A model generated the notes under the pieces. It was not told the origin of the DNA and ran no database searches. It saw only the letters and a program-made list of their open reading frames with translations. A DNA stretch of 64,000 bases from Salmonella bongori NCTC 12419 (GTDB taxonomy: Bacteria > Pseudomonadota > Gammaproteobacteria > Enterobacterales > Enterobacteriaceae): assembly GCF_000252995.1 (NCBI RefSeq), contig NC_015761.1, forward strand, positions 1,612,001 through 1,676,000, in the 5' to 3' direction. Positions 27,605 through 36,572 of this stretch are shown here, one piece after another. Within the stretch, counting starts at the first letter, position 1, and every line of letters starts with the position of its first letter. The translations under genes and the position numbers were made by a program.

Positions 27605-28540
27605 ATGCAAGAAATTCAAAATCATACAAAGAAAGAACAATACAACCTGAACAAGTTGCAAAAGCGCCTGCGCCGTAACGTTGGTGAAGCGATTGCCGAT
27701 TTTAATATGATTGAAGAAGGCGATCGCATTATGGTTTGCCTTTCTGGCGGTAAAGATAGCTATACGATGCTGGAAATTTTACGCAATTTACAGCAAAGCG
27801 CCCCGATCAATTTTTCTCTGGTCGCCGTTAACCTTGATCAAAAGCAGCCGGGCTTCCCGGAGCATATTCTGCCAGCTTACCTGGAACAGTTGGGCGTAGA
27901 ATATAAAATCGTTGAAGAAAACACCTACGGCATTGTTAAAGAGAAGATCCCGGAAGGAAAAACCACCTGCTCGCTGTGCTCTCGTCTGCGTCGCGGTATT
28001 CTGTATCGTACAGCGACAGAACTGGGCGCCACTAAAATCGCCCTGGGCCATCATCGCGACGATATTCTACAAACACTATTTCTGAATATGTTCTATGGCG
28101 GAAAAATGAAAGGGATGCCGCCGAAGCTGATGAGCGACGACGGCAAGCATATCGTGATCCGCCCGCTGGCTTACTGCCGCGAAAAAGATATTGTCCGTTT
28201 TGCAGAGGCGAAAGCCTTCCCTATCATTCCTTGTAATCTGTGCGGTTCACAACCTAACCTGCAACGTCAGGTGATTGCCGACATGCTGCGTGACTGGGAT
28301 AAACGCTATCCAGGACGTATCGAGACAATGTTCAGCGCCATGCAAAATGTGGTGCCTTCTCATTTGTGTGATACCAGCCTGTTTGATTTCAAGGGGATCG
28401 CTCACGGCTCCGAGGTCATTGATGGCGGTGATCTGGCATTCGATCGCGAAGAGATCCCTTTACAACCCGCAGGCTGGCAGCCGGAGGAAGATGACATGCC
28501 TTTAGAGGCGTTGCGACTTGATGTTATCGAAGTGAAATAG
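27605..28540 (+). CDS. ttcA: tRNA 2-thiocytidine biosynthesis protein TtcA
   Basis: 311 residues, full E. coli length. TtcA is an ATP- and Fe-S-dependent enzyme that thiolates cytidine 32 in certain tRNAs. The PP-loop (SGGKDSYTML, about residue 47) and the cluster-binding cysteines (CSLCSRLRRG, PCNLCGSQPNLQ) are present. It is intact despite lying at a phage integration site; the Rac attachment core lies within its first 20 codons. The ribosome site is weak (CAGAGAACTGAATA). Confidence 0.96.
   Translation: MQEIQNHTKKEQYNLNKLQKRLRRNVGEAIADFNMIEEGDRIMVCLSGGKDSYTMLEILRNLQQSAPINFSLVAVNLDQKQPGFPEHILPAYLEQLGVEYKIVEENTYGIVKEKIPEGKTTCSLCSRLRRGILYRTATELGATKIALGHHRDDILQTLFLNMFYGGKMKGMPPKLMSDDGKHIVIRPLAYCREKDIVRFAEAKAFPIIPCNLCGSQPNLQRQVIADMLRDWDKRYPGRIETMFSAMQNVVPSHLCDTSLFDFKGIAHGSEVIDGGDLAFDREEIPLQPAGWQPEEDDMPLEALRLDVIEVK
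27629..27654. other. Probable Rac-type attachment core inside ttcA
   Basis: The 26 bases starting AAGAAAGAACAATACAACC equal, on the opposite strand, the Rac prophage att core as I recall it. A second copy was not found near 22.8-23.6 kb, so the left attachment site has been lost or moved. Confidence 0.55.
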
Positions 28541-28547
28541 ACTGCAG

Positions 28548-28572
28548 GCGTCTCAGCGTTCTGCTGAGACGC
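28548..28572. terminator. Terminator between converging ttcA and dbpA
   Basis: A 10-bp perfect stem GCGTCTCAGC/GCTGAGACGC with a 5-base loop, followed by AACTTTAT on the plus strand. It lies between the two stop codons and may act on both. Confidence 0.7.
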
Positions 28573-28583
28573 AACTTTATCTG

Positions 28584-29957
28584 TTACGTTAACAGTCGAA
28601 CCCGGCAAGATTTTCCTTTAATCTTCCCGTTCTGCAACTGTTTGCACGCTTTTTGCGCCACCGACTGACGTATGGCGACGTAAACGTGCATCGGGTGCAC
28701 GTTAATTTTGCCGATATCTGCCCCATCCAGTCCTATGTCGCCGGTCAACGCCCCCAGGATATCGCCCGGACGCATTTTCGCTTTTTTACCGCCATCAATG
28801 CATAAGGTTGCCATTTCTGCGGCCAGCGGGAGCAGCGGTTGCTGAGCGGGCGCATTCAGCCAGTTCAGCTTAAGTTGCAGCATGTCTGAAAGTATATTCG
28901 CCCTCTGCGCCTCTTCCGGAGCGCAGAGGCTGATCGCCAGCCCGTGGCTTCCGGCGCGCGCTGTACGGCCAATACGGTGGACGTGAACCTCCGGGTCCCA
29001 GGCCAGCTCATAGTTAACGACCAGCTCAAGCGATTTTATATCCAGGCCTCGCGCGGCGACATCGGTGGCAACCAGAATGCGCGCACTACCATTTGCAAAA
29101 CGTACCAACGTCTGGTCACGGTCGCGTTGTTCGAGATCGCCATGAAGCGATAACGCGCTCTGCCCTACTGCATTAAGCGCTTCACAGACAGCCTGGCAAT
29201 CTTTTTTAGTATTGCAAAACACCACGCACGAGGCTGGCTGATGTTGGCTAAGCAACCTTTGCAGCAGCGAAATTTTTTCATTCGTGGATATGTCAAAGAA
29301 GTGTTGTTCGATAGCCGGTAGCGCATCTACCGTATCGATTTCAATATGCACTGGCTGTTGCTGTACACGACCACTAATCGCCGCGATAGTGTCCGGCCAG
29401 GTGGCTGAAAACAATAACGTCTGGCGTGCCGCGGGCGCATAGCGGATCACCTCATCAATGGCATCACTGAACCCCATATCCAGCATTCTGTCTGCTTCAT
29501 CCATCACCAGAATTTGCAGAGCATCCAGCGAAACGGTTCCTTTTTGTAAATGATCGAGCAGGCGCCCCGGCGTTGCGACAATAATATGAGGCGCGTGCTG
29601 TAGAGAGTCGCGTTGCACGCCAAAAGGTTGCCCGCCGCATAGGGTCAGAATTTTGGTATTCGGCAGAAAACGGGCCAGCCGACGTAGTTCCCCGGCGACC
29701 TGATCTGCAAGCTCCCGCGTCGGGCAAAGCACCAACGCCTGCGTCTGAAACACGCTGGCGTCAATTCGATGCAAGAGTCCAAGACCAAACGTTGCCGTTT
29801 TGCCGCTGCCGGTCTTTGCCTGCACTCGCACGTCACGTCCCGCCAGTATAGTCGGTAATGCAGCGGCCTGAACAGGCGTCATCTCAAGATAGCCCAGCTC
29901 AGTAAGGTTACTGAGTTGGGCGGCGGGCAAAATATTCAGGGTTGAAAAAGCGGTCAC
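28584..29957 (-). CDS. dbpA: DbpA, 23S rRNA-specific DEAD-box helicase
   Basis: 457 residues, the E. coli length. It acts in 50S subunit assembly, recruited by hairpin 92 of 23S rRNA through its C-terminal RNA-binding domain. Motifs in order: Q motif region (MTPVQAAALP), Walker A (AKTGSGKTA), VMDEADRML, FSATWP, and HRIGRTARAG; the C-terminal DbpA RNA-recognition fold (KKAKMRPGDILGALTGDIGLDGADIGKI) follows. It starts with GTG at 29957. Confidence 0.97.
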   Translation of the reverse strand: MTAFSTLNILPAAQLSNLTELGYLEMTPVQAAALPTILAGRDVRVQAKTGSGKTATFGLGLLHRIDASVFQTQALVLCPTRELADQVAGELRRLARFLPNTKILTLCGGQPFGVQRDSLQHAPHIIVATPGRLLDHLQKGTVSLDALQILVMDEADRMLDMGFSDAIDEVIRYAPAARQTLLFSATWPDTIAAISGRVQQQPVHIEIDTVDALPAIEQHFFDISTNEKISLLQRLLSQHQPASCVVFCNTKKDCQAVCEALNAVGQSALSLHGDLEQRDRDQTLVRFANGSARILVATDVAARGLDIKSLELVVNYELAWDPEVHVHRIGRTARAGSHGLAISLCAPEEAQRANILSDMLQLKLNWLNAPAQQPLLPLAAEMATLCIDGGKKAKMRPGDILGALTGDIGLDGADIGKINVHPMHVYVAIRQSVAQKACKQLQNGKIKGKSCRVRLLT

Positions 29958-29985
29958 AATTTAGTCTCGCGGTAACGACTCATAG

Positions 29986-30168
29986 TCAGCAGGCGCGTAT
30001 CCTCGCAGATCCGGGCGCTTGATGCGACATTTTAATCGGTTCTTCGTCCGGCGGGGGGTCAGGCATTGGCTGAGGACGAGGAAGCGGCTCGGGAATGGGG
30101 ACGGGATCCGTTGGAATTGGGTCCGACAAGGTTGTGCGCAGATACAATAAGGTCAAAAGACAGCTCAT
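29986..30168 (-). CDS. Small proline-rich protein upstream of dbpA
   Basis: 60 residues. A short hydrophobic start (MSCLLTLLYLRTTL) is followed by a repetitive proline/acidic stretch (DPIPTDPVPIPEPLPRPQP, then DPPPDEEPIK) and a basic tail. The start is chosen by an excellent ribosome site (CGGAGGGTAAT ATG); an upstream in-frame ATG at 30228 falls in the fnrS terminator. It ends 28 bases before dbpA on the same strand, so the two may be cotranscribed. No family is recognised. Confidence 0.6.
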   Translation of the reverse strand: MSCLLTLLYLRTTLSDPIPTDPVPIPEPLPRPQPMPDPPPDEEPIKMSHQAPGSARIRAC

Positions 30169-30227
30169 ATTACCCTCCGGAATGGCAATCAGACTCTTAA
30201 AGGGTAGACGCGGATACTCTACAGGCA

Positions 30228-30349
30228 AAAAAAAAGCCGACTAATCTAAGCCGGCGTTGTACGAATCAATTGTGCTATGCAGTAATTCAAAAAAGGAAGT
30301 AAGACAATATGGAGCGCAACGCCCATCGCTTGACGTTGCATTCACCTGC
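30228..30349 (-). ncRNA. fnrS: FnrS small RNA
   Basis: On the minus strand the RNA begins GCAGGTGAATGCAACGTC and ends with the stem GCCGGCTTAGATTAGTCGGC followed by a run of about nine U, matching FnrS. This Hfq-dependent sRNA is made under anaerobic FNR control and represses aerobic functions such as sodA, sodB and maeA. It lies between zntB and dbpA as in E. coli. Length is about 122 nt. Confidence 0.96.
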
Positions 30350-30384
30350 GGATGAGATATTGCCCCGAATAGGGAGATGGTTTA

Positions 30385-30398
30385 TTGACTTCGCTCAA
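30385..30398 (-). promoter_or_regulatory. FNR box upstream of fnrS
   Basis: TTGAC-TTCG-CTCAA fits TTGAT-N4-ATCAA with one mismatch per half. Its centre is about 42 bases before the FnrS 5' end at 30349, the usual position for class II activation by FNR. A CAATAT-like -10 lies at about 30357-30362. Confidence 0.8.
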
Positions 30399-30444
30399 AT
30401 TTCTCGGCGTTTTTTCATCCCAACAGGCTTAAAAAGCGTTGTTG

Positions 30445-31428
30445 TTACAACCATTTACTGCGATGCAACCATAAAGTAACACCACCGATCAGGACAACTA
30501 ACAGAATGCAAAACAGCGAAAAACCAAACCGCCATCCGCCGCCGGGAATCCCTCCCAGATTGACGCCAAATAATCCGGTTAAAAAGGTGCTGGGAAGAAA
30601 AACCATTGCCATAAGCGACATTGTATAGGTTCTGCGCGCCAGCGACTCCTGCATCACCTGGGCAATTTCATCCGCCATGATGCCCGTACGTGCTATGCAA
30701 GCGTCGATTTCATCCAACCCTCTTCCCAGTCTGTCGGCGATATCCTGCATTCTGCGACGGTGATCGTCGGTCATCCATGGGAGACGTTCGCTCGCCAGCC
30801 TTGCGTACACATCACGCTGCGGCGCCATATAGCGGCGCATGACAATAAGTTGCTTACGGAGCAACGCCAGGAAACCGCGCGGCGGAATTTGCTGGTCAAG
30901 AAGGTTATCTTCCAGATCAATAATTTTATCGTGGAGTTGTTCAATAAATTCACTGGCATGATCAGTTAATGCATCGCACACATCAACTAACCAGCTGCCA
31001 CAATCTGCAGGCCCCGTCCCTTCTTGCAGATCGCTCACGACATCGTCCAGCGCCAGCACCTTTCGCTGACGGGTGGACACAATAAGACGCTCGTCCATAT
31101 ATAGACGCATGGCGACTAATTGGTCCGGTCGCTCGTCTGTGCTGCCATTAATACAGCGCAATGTAATTAGCGTCCCCTCTCCCATACGGCTTACCCGCGG
31201 GCGCGAACTTTCACCCGCCAATGCATCGCGCACATTATTGGGGAGTAATGGCGTTGAAGCCAGCCAGCGGGCGCTGTCCGGATGGGTATAATTGAGATGT
31301 AGCCAACAAGGATGCTGGCTATCGATCACATCATTATCTTCGAGCGGTTTTACTCCACCACGGCCATCCAGTAGCCATGCGAAAACGGCATCCGGCACGT
31401 TCACATCTGATCCCTTAATGGCTTTCAC
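30445..31428 (-). CDS. zntB: Zinc transporter ZntB (CorA family)
   Basis: 327 residues. Large soluble N-terminal domain, a long helix region (FIEQLHDKIIDLEDNLLDQQIPPRGFLALLRKQLI), then two C-terminal membrane helices with the family GxN motif (FGVNLGG) between them. ZntB moves Zn2+ across the inner membrane; later work favours proton-driven import over the original efflux view. Starts with GTG after GGAGGCGCT. Confidence 0.96.
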   Translation of the reverse strand: MKAIKGSDVNVPDAVFAWLLDGRGGVKPLEDNDVIDSQHPCWLHLNYTHPDSARWLASTPLLPNNVRDALAGESSRPRVSRMGEGTLITLRCINGSTDERPDQLVAMRLYMDERLIVSTRQRKVLALDDVVSDLQEGTGPADCGSWLVDVCDALTDHASEFIEQLHDKIIDLEDNLLDQQIPPRGFLALLRKQLIVMRRYMAPQRDVYARLASERLPWMTDDHRRRMQDIADRLGRGLDEIDACIARTGIMADEIAQVMQESLARRTYTMSLMAMVFLPSTFLTGLFGVNLGGIPGGGWRFGFSLFCILLVVLIGGVTLWLHRSKWL

Positions 31429-31583
31429 AGCGCCTCCACATTACGACTCTCATGCCGTTAGTCTAGCTTTCAGCGAAGGTTAAGCAATCTCTCATTTTCG
31501 CAATGTCTGAAAAGATGACTCAAGCAAAATGATGGGAACCTCAGTAAAAAGCGTCTTAACAACAAGTAGTTACCCAAAACGTA

Positions 31584-32741
31584 TTAATCGGCCTTTCCGC
31601 GTTTGCTGGCTACAGCGAGAGACGACACATGAGGAGGAGACAGAAGAAGCACGCTATCATCTGCCTGGCCTAAGTGAAATTTGTCCGTTTTAGTCTGTAA
31701 TTCGATCACTTGCGCTTTTAGCACATCAGAAGAAGCCGATAACGCTTCAACCATTAAAAGATGGCTATGGGTTGTACTTTCCAGATGGCTTAACGCCAGA
31801 GTTATCTGACTGATACCTTTCTCTTGCTCCCGGGTGGTAGTCGATATGTCATTCACCAGCAAATTTAATTGTCCGGCGCCACTGACAATCTCCTGCATAT
31901 TTTTTTCCGCCTCCTGTACAATAGCAGCCCCCTGTCGCACATTGTCATGCGTAACGTCAATCAGCGCTTTGATGCTTTTTGCCGCTTCCGCGCTGCGATG
32001 TGCCAGATTACGCACTTCCCCAGCCACGACGGAAAAACCTTTTCCATGATCGCCCGCACGCGCTGCCTCTACCGCCGCGTTGAGCGCCAGAATATTAGTC
32101 TGAAATGCAATACCGTCAATTAACGAAATAATCTCCGTCATCTGCGACGCGCAGTGAGTAATAGAACGCATATTTTCTGCAACACGCACCATTAGTTCTC
32201 CCCCCTGACGGGCGTATTGGGTTGCAGAATCCGCCTGAATACTCACCATTCGGGTATTGTCCGCATTGTTTTTAGTACTTGCCACCATTTCGTCTATACT
32301 GGCGGCGGTTTGACTTAACGAGGCCGACTGTTGTTCCGTCTTTATCGATAACGCCATACTGCGCGCCGCCAGCTCTTCAGAAAGCGTCATTGCCGTATGT
32401 GAAGAGGAACGGATTTCGCTCACCAATGCGGAAATATTTTCCGACAGACTATTAATACCAGGAATCAGCCGTCCTGCACAATTATTGCCAAATTCGGATA
32501 TATGAATAGACAGGTTCCCCGCCGTGACTTGTTCAATACTTTTTTTAACGGTGTTAATAGGCACAACCAGATAGTGAGTTATATACCACCAAAGTAGTAA
32601 TATTGAGATCAGATAAATGACATTGCACGGAATTAATACACGATAATCGCGAAGAAATATTATTTGTAAAATATCCAGCAGCAAAAACGTACACAGTATG
32701 AACAGAGTAATACAGGTCCTGATACTAATATTTCTTAACAT
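31584..32741 (-). CDS. Methyl-accepting chemotaxis-type protein without a periplasmic sensor
   Basis: 385 residues. Two adjacent membrane helices (ITLFILCTFLLLDILQIIF, NVIYLISILLLWWYITHYL) with only about 10 residues between them, a HAMP-like segment (VVPINTVKKSIEQVTAGNLSIHI), then a signalling domain with the intact hairpin tip (IAFQTNILALNAAVEAARAG, GKGFSVVAGEVRNLA). There is no room for a ligand-binding periplasmic domain and the C-terminus (KRGKAD) lacks the NWETF CheR/CheB tether. It may sense a membrane or cytoplasmic signal. The ribosome site is poor. Confidence 0.88.
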   Translation of the reverse strand: MLRNISIRTCITLFILCTFLLLDILQIIFLRDYRVLIPCNVIYLISILLLWWYITHYLVVPINTVKKSIEQVTAGNLSIHISEFGNNCAGRLIPGINSLSENISALVSEIRSSSHTAMTLSEELAARSMALSIKTEQQSASLSQTAASIDEMVASTKNNADNTRMVSIQADSATQYARQGGELMVRVAENMRSITHCASQMTEIISLIDGIAFQTNILALNAAVEAARAGDHGKGFSVVAGEVRNLAHRSAEAAKSIKALIDVTHDNVRQGAAIVQEAEKNMQEIVSGAGQLNLLVNDISTTTREQEKGISQITLALSHLESTTHSHLLMVEALSASSDVLKAQVIELQTKTDKFHLGQADDSVLLLSPPHVSSLAVASKRGKAD

Positions 32742-33154
32742 TTTTGGTAGCCTACGACCAGAGCAGGAGACAGATTTTATTTTTATAGCATTTCAGAAAT
32801 CTATTACCATTTATTTTTTTACATTCTTTATATTCAATAGCAGGCAATCACAATTTCACTTAGTGCAACAGATAAATCCACCACGTTTATCATAATAGTA
32901 TATTTCTCTATAAGCGTTGACAATTGACGCCTTTATCACCATTTTCTACTTAAAAATTAAGTTGGATGCCCCTACCTCTTAATAGATGCTTAAACCGGTA
33001 AAGGAATTAATGGCCAGGAGTGATAGAAATTGATGGCAGAGCCAACGCGTTGAGAAGCGGAGCACGCTGTTACGACTATGTCCGCTTAATGTTGTGGCGA
33101 AAATTACGGTATCATGTTCCTGCGCCGGCAGTCCGCCCCACCAGGATCAGGGAC
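32742..33154. other. Gene-free stretch between the MCP gene and smrA
   Basis: About 410 bases; AT-rich near the MCP start, then ordinary composition. A 65-codon plus-strand frame at 33020 and an overlapping one at 33094 have no ribosome site or family resemblance. No sRNA-like terminator is evident; E. coli McaS, which lies beside smrA there, is not recognised. Confidence 0.5.
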
Positions 33155-33718
33155 TTAGCGGCTACGCTTCGCATGACGTTCCCAGTTATCCTGTTTCGCC
33201 TGAGCAGTTTTACGTAGCGCAACATAACAGGCTCCCCCACCGCCGTGGTGTGGTAACGCCGAACAATAAGCCTGTACGCCCTCAAACTCTGTCAGCCAGC
33301 GAGCCACATAGCTACGGATGATATTGGCATGCGATTTCTCCTCTCGTCCTTTGCCATGAACAATCAGGACATTACGCAAGCCTTCTTTCTGCGCTTCAAC
33401 AATAAATCTGAACAGCATTTTCCGGCACGTCTCAACCGGCTGGCGTAACAAATTGAGGCTGGCCTGCTGCGGGTATTTGCCACTACGCAATTTGTCGATA
33501 ACCCCCTGCTGCAATCCTTCCCGGCGAAATTCAAGCGGTTCATTCAGCGGCAAAATATCCAGAAACCCCGTTGTCAGAAAGTTATCAAGCTGAAGCGTGT
33601 CGATACGCTGGGGCGCTTTAAGGTTACGCGTTGGCTGCCAGTGTACATCAGTACGGCGTTTAAGTGGCTGGACATCCTCCATGGCGTCAAGAAACAGCGC
33701 TTTGTCGTCAAGGTTCAT
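33155..33718 (-). CDS. smrA: SmrA, Smr-domain endonuclease
   Basis: 187 residues (YdaL). The C-terminal Smr domain shows the HGKGRE loop and the LPHHGGGGACYVALR segment, features of the MutS2-like nicking domain; E. coli YdaL shows DNA endonuclease activity. The N-terminal part is the LDLR-type extension (RIDTLQLDNFLTTGFLDILP). Single gene. Confidence 0.94.
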   Translation of the reverse strand: MNLDDKALFLDAMEDVQPLKRRTDVHWQPTRNLKAPQRIDTLQLDNFLTTGFLDILPLNEPLEFRREGLQQGVIDKLRSGKYPQQASLNLLRQPVETCRKMLFRFIVEAQKEGLRNVLIVHGKGREEKSHANIIRSYVARWLTEFEGVQAYCSALPHHGGGGACYVALRKTAQAKQDNWERHAKRSR

Positions 33719-34001
33719 GATTCATCCTCCAGCGTGTTGCGACTGTCGCTATCATAACCGCGCCCTGTTATACCGACAACGGTTTACAGTTATTTCCAAT
33801 AACAGTGTCATCCGGTGAAATAAAACGCTTCGCCTTAATGGGGTTCGATACGGGTAAGGAGGTCGTTTATTTTTTCTCCGCCAGCGCTATTACTGTCGCT
33901 AAATGTGTTATCCCTGACTCGCTTTTAAGGAGTATGGTTGCGGATATTCCTGGCATGCTATCTTATCTCTTATGTAAGGCTAAAATAATGTGAGAGAACG
34001 G

Positions 34002-34517
34002 ATGCTAAGATTACTTGAAGAAAAGATAGCCACGCCATTGGGCCCCTTATGGGTGATATGCGACGAACAGTTCCGACTCCGGGCCGTAGAGTGGGAACAG
34101 TATCGCGATCGTATGGAGCAACTGCTGGACATACATTATCGCTACGAAGGCTATGAACGCATCACTGCGACGAACCCCGGTGGACTCAGCGATAAGCTTG
34201 CAGATTATTTTGCAGGTAACCTCGCCGTAATTGATACTTTGGAAACCGCCACAGGGGGAACACCGTTTCAACGGGAAGTATGGCAGACCTTACGTACGAT
34301 CCCCTGCGGTCAGGTAATGCACTATGGCCAGCTGGCAGAGCGACTGGGCCGACCGGGAGCGGCGCGCGCAGTGGGCGCAGCGAACGGCGCGAATCCAATC
34401 AGTATCGTTGTACCGTGCCATCGCGTCATCGGTCGCAACGGCACCATGACCGGATACGCTGGTGGCGTTCAGCGAAAAGAATGGCTATTACGCCATGAAG
34501 GCTATCTTTTATTATGA
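34002..34517 (+). CDS. ogt: Methylated-DNA--protein-cysteine methyltransferase, constitutive
   Basis: 171 residues. Ogt transfers alkyl groups from O6-alkylguanine and O4-alkylthymine to its own cysteine. The active-site IVVPCHRVIG (Cys near residue 139), the DNA-binding RPGAARAVGAANG helix with arginine finger, and the C-terminal YAGGVQRKEWLL are present. I chose the ATG at 34002 (MLRLLEEK) over the GTG at 33990 from family length. A 62-codon frame just upstream (33805-33993) is not convincing. Confidence 0.97.
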   Translation: MLRLLEEKIATPLGPLWVICDEQFRLRAVEWEQYRDRMEQLLDIHYRYEGYERITATNPGGLSDKLADYFAGNLAVIDTLETATGGTPFQREVWQTLRTIPCGQVMHYGQLAERLGRPGAARAVGAANGANPISIVVPCHRVIGRNGTMTGYAGGVQRKEWLLRHEGYLLL

Positions 34518-34679
34518 ACATACAGGCAAAAAGTGCCTTATTGATCACACTTTTATGTAAAGCAAATACAAATAAATCCAGTATTTTCAAATAGATAAAA
34601 ACATTCATTAAACTTATACTTGAATTATTCCTTCTCCGGGATAGCTCAGACTTACGCGCTCACCAAAAAGATGTTAAAA

Positions 34680-34693
34680 TTGACAAATATCAA
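34680..34693 (+). promoter_or_regulatory. FNR box upstream of fnr (autoregulation)
   Basis: TTGAC-AAAT-ATCAA, one mismatch from the FNR consensus, about 20 bases before the fnr ATG, so it falls at or near the transcription start. This is the known arrangement for negative autoregulation of fnr in E. coli. Confidence 0.85.
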
Positions 34694-34712
34694 TTACGGC
34701 TTGAGCAGACCT

Positions 34713-35465
34713 ATGATCCCGGAAAAGCGAATTATACGGCGCATTCAGTCTGGCGGTTGTGCTATCCATTGCCAGGATTGCAGTATCAGCCAGCTTTGCA
34801 TCCCGTTCACACTTAACGAGCATGAGCTTGATCAGCTTGATAATATCATCGAGCGTAAAAAGCCCATTCAGAAAGGGCAAACTCTGTTTAAAGCAGGTGA
34901 TGAACTGAAATCGCTCTATGCTATCCGCTCCGGAACGATTAAAAGCTACACCATTACCGAGCAAGGCGACGAGCAGATTACTGGATTCCATTTAGCAGGC
35001 GACCTGGTGGGTTTTGACGCCATTGGCAGCGGCCATCATCCGAGCTTTGCGCAAGCGCTCGAAACCTCAATGGTATGTGAAATACCGTTTGAGACGCTGG
35101 ACGATCTGTCCGGCAAAATGCCTAACCTGCGTCAGCAAATGATGCGTTTGATGAGCGGTGAAATCAAAGGCGATCAGGATATGATCCTGTTATTGTCAAA
35201 GAAAAACGCCGAAGAACGTCTGGCTGCGTTTATTTATAATTTGTCCCGCCGTTTCGCGCAGCGTGGTTTTTCACCGCGTGAATTCCGCCTGACGATGACC
35301 CGCGGCGATATCGGCAACTATCTTGGCTTAACAGTCGAAACGATTAGCCGGTTATTAGGGCGTTTTCAGAAAAGCGGTATGCTGGCGGTGAAAGGTAAAT
35401 ATATCACTATTGAAAACAATGACGCACTGGCGGCCCTGGCTGGCCATACGCGCAATGTTGCTTAA
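34713..35465 (+). CDS. fnr: FNR, oxygen-sensing global regulator
   Basis: 250 residues, near identical to E. coli FNR. The 4Fe-4S cysteines are at 20, 23 and 29 (CQDCSISQLC) and ~122 (MVCEIPF). A cyclic-nucleotide-like domain, dimer helix and C-terminal HTH with the recognition helix ETISRLLGRF follow. It activates anaerobic respiration and fermentation genes and represses aerobic ones. The start at 34713 matches E. coli; 31 further in-frame codons upstream would read through the FNR box and are not used. Confidence 0.98.
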   Translation: MIPEKRIIRRIQSGGCAIHCQDCSISQLCIPFTLNEHELDQLDNIIERKKPIQKGQTLFKAGDELKSLYAIRSGTIKSYTITEQGDEQITGFHLAGDLVGFDAIGSGHHPSFAQALETSMVCEIPFETLDDLSGKMPNLRQQMMRLMSGEIKGDQDMILLLSKKNAEERLAAFIYNLSRRFAQRGFSPREFRLTMTRGDIGNYLGLTVETISRLLGRFQKSGMLAVKGKYITIENNDALAALAGHTRNVA

Positions 35466-35616
35466 ACATCGATTAAACCATTGATGTCATCTTCTGCCAT
35501 ATCGCTAAATTTTTCTGATTTATTGATCTGGCAGAAGCTCTTCCTGCTGTTTCATTTACCATATTTGAGTTACTCTTTAGTTACAAACTGCGATGACAGT
35601 TGTAAGGAGACCCTGT

Positions 35617-36564
35617 ATGGCTATGTATCAAAATATGCTGGTGGTCATCGATCCCAACCAGGATGATCAACCCGCATTACGGCGAGCAGTTTATTTGCAT
35701 CAACGGATTGGCGGCAAAATTAAAGCTTTCCTGCCTATTTACGATTTTTCGTATGAGATGACCACCCTACTTTCTCCTGATGAGCGCACTGCTATGCGCC
35801 AGGGTGTAATAAGTCAACGCACGGCCTGGATACGTGAGCAAGCGAAATATTATCTTGAGGCTGGCGCCCCTATTGAAATAAAAGTGGTCTGGCACAATCG
35901 TCCCTTTGAGGCCATTATCCAGGAAGTAATCGCCAGCGGTCACGATCTGGTCCTGAAGATGGCGCATCAACACGATCGACTGGAAGCGGTCATTTTTACC
36001 CCCACCGACTGGCATCTGCTGCGTAAATGTCCAAGCCCGGTATGGATGGTCAAAGATCAGCCGTGGCCTGAAGGTGGTAAAGCACTGGTTGCTGTGAATC
36101 TGGCCAGTGAAGAGCCTTATCACAATGCCCTCAACGAAAAACTGGTAAAAGAAACGTTGCAATTGGCGGAACAGGTTAACCATACAGAAGTTCACCTGGT
36201 CGGCGCCTATCCCGTTACACCAATCAATATTGCCATTGAGCTGCCGGAATTTGATCCCAGCGTTTATAACGACGCCATTCGCGGTCAGCATTTACTGGCA
36301 ATGAAAGCGCTGCGGCAAAAATTCAGCATTGATGAAAAAGTGACGCATGTAGAAAAAGGATTGCCTGAAGAGGTTATCCCGGATCTTGCCGAACATCTCC
36401 AGGCGGGGATCGTTGTGCTTGGCACCGTTGGCCGTACCGGTCTCTCCGCCGCATTTCTGGGCAATACAGCAGAACAGGTTATCGACCACCTACGCTGCGA
36501 CCTGCTGGTCATTAAGCCTGATGAGTATCAAACGCCGGTTGAGTTGGACGACGAGGACGACTAA
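35617..36564 (+). CDS. uspE: Universal stress protein E, tandem Usp domains
   Basis: 315 residues in two Usp domains (about 1-150 and 160-315). The second ends GTVGRTGLSAAFLGNTAEQVIDHLRCDLLVIKP. UspE belongs to the UspC/D/E class, with roles in motility, aggregation and resistance to DNA damage in E. coli. The ATG at 35617 follows TAAGGAGACCCTGT; an ATG at 35593 lies upstream of that site. It follows fnr on the same strand after 150 bases. Confidence 0.96.
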   Translation: MAMYQNMLVVIDPNQDDQPALRRAVYLHQRIGGKIKAFLPIYDFSYEMTTLLSPDERTAMRQGVISQRTAWIREQAKYYLEAGAPIEIKVVWHNRPFEAIIQEVIASGHDLVLKMAHQHDRLEAVIFTPTDWHLLRKCPSPVWMVKDQPWPEGGKALVAVNLASEEPYHNALNEKLVKETLQLAEQVNHTEVHLVGAYPVTPINIAIELPEFDPSVYNDAIRGQHLLAMKALRQKFSIDEKVTHVEKGLPEEVIPDLAEHLQAGIVVLGTVGRTGLSAAFLGNTAEQVIDHLRCDLLVIKPDEYQTPVELDDEDD

Positions 36565-36572
36565 CCACACCT

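Noticed and set aside
33020..33321. Overlapping frames upstream of smrA on the plus strand
   Set aside because: They mirror the smrA 3' end and have no ribosome site.
33805..33993. 62-codon plus-strand frame before ogt
   Set aside because: No ribosome site, no family resemblance, and it runs into the ogt leader.
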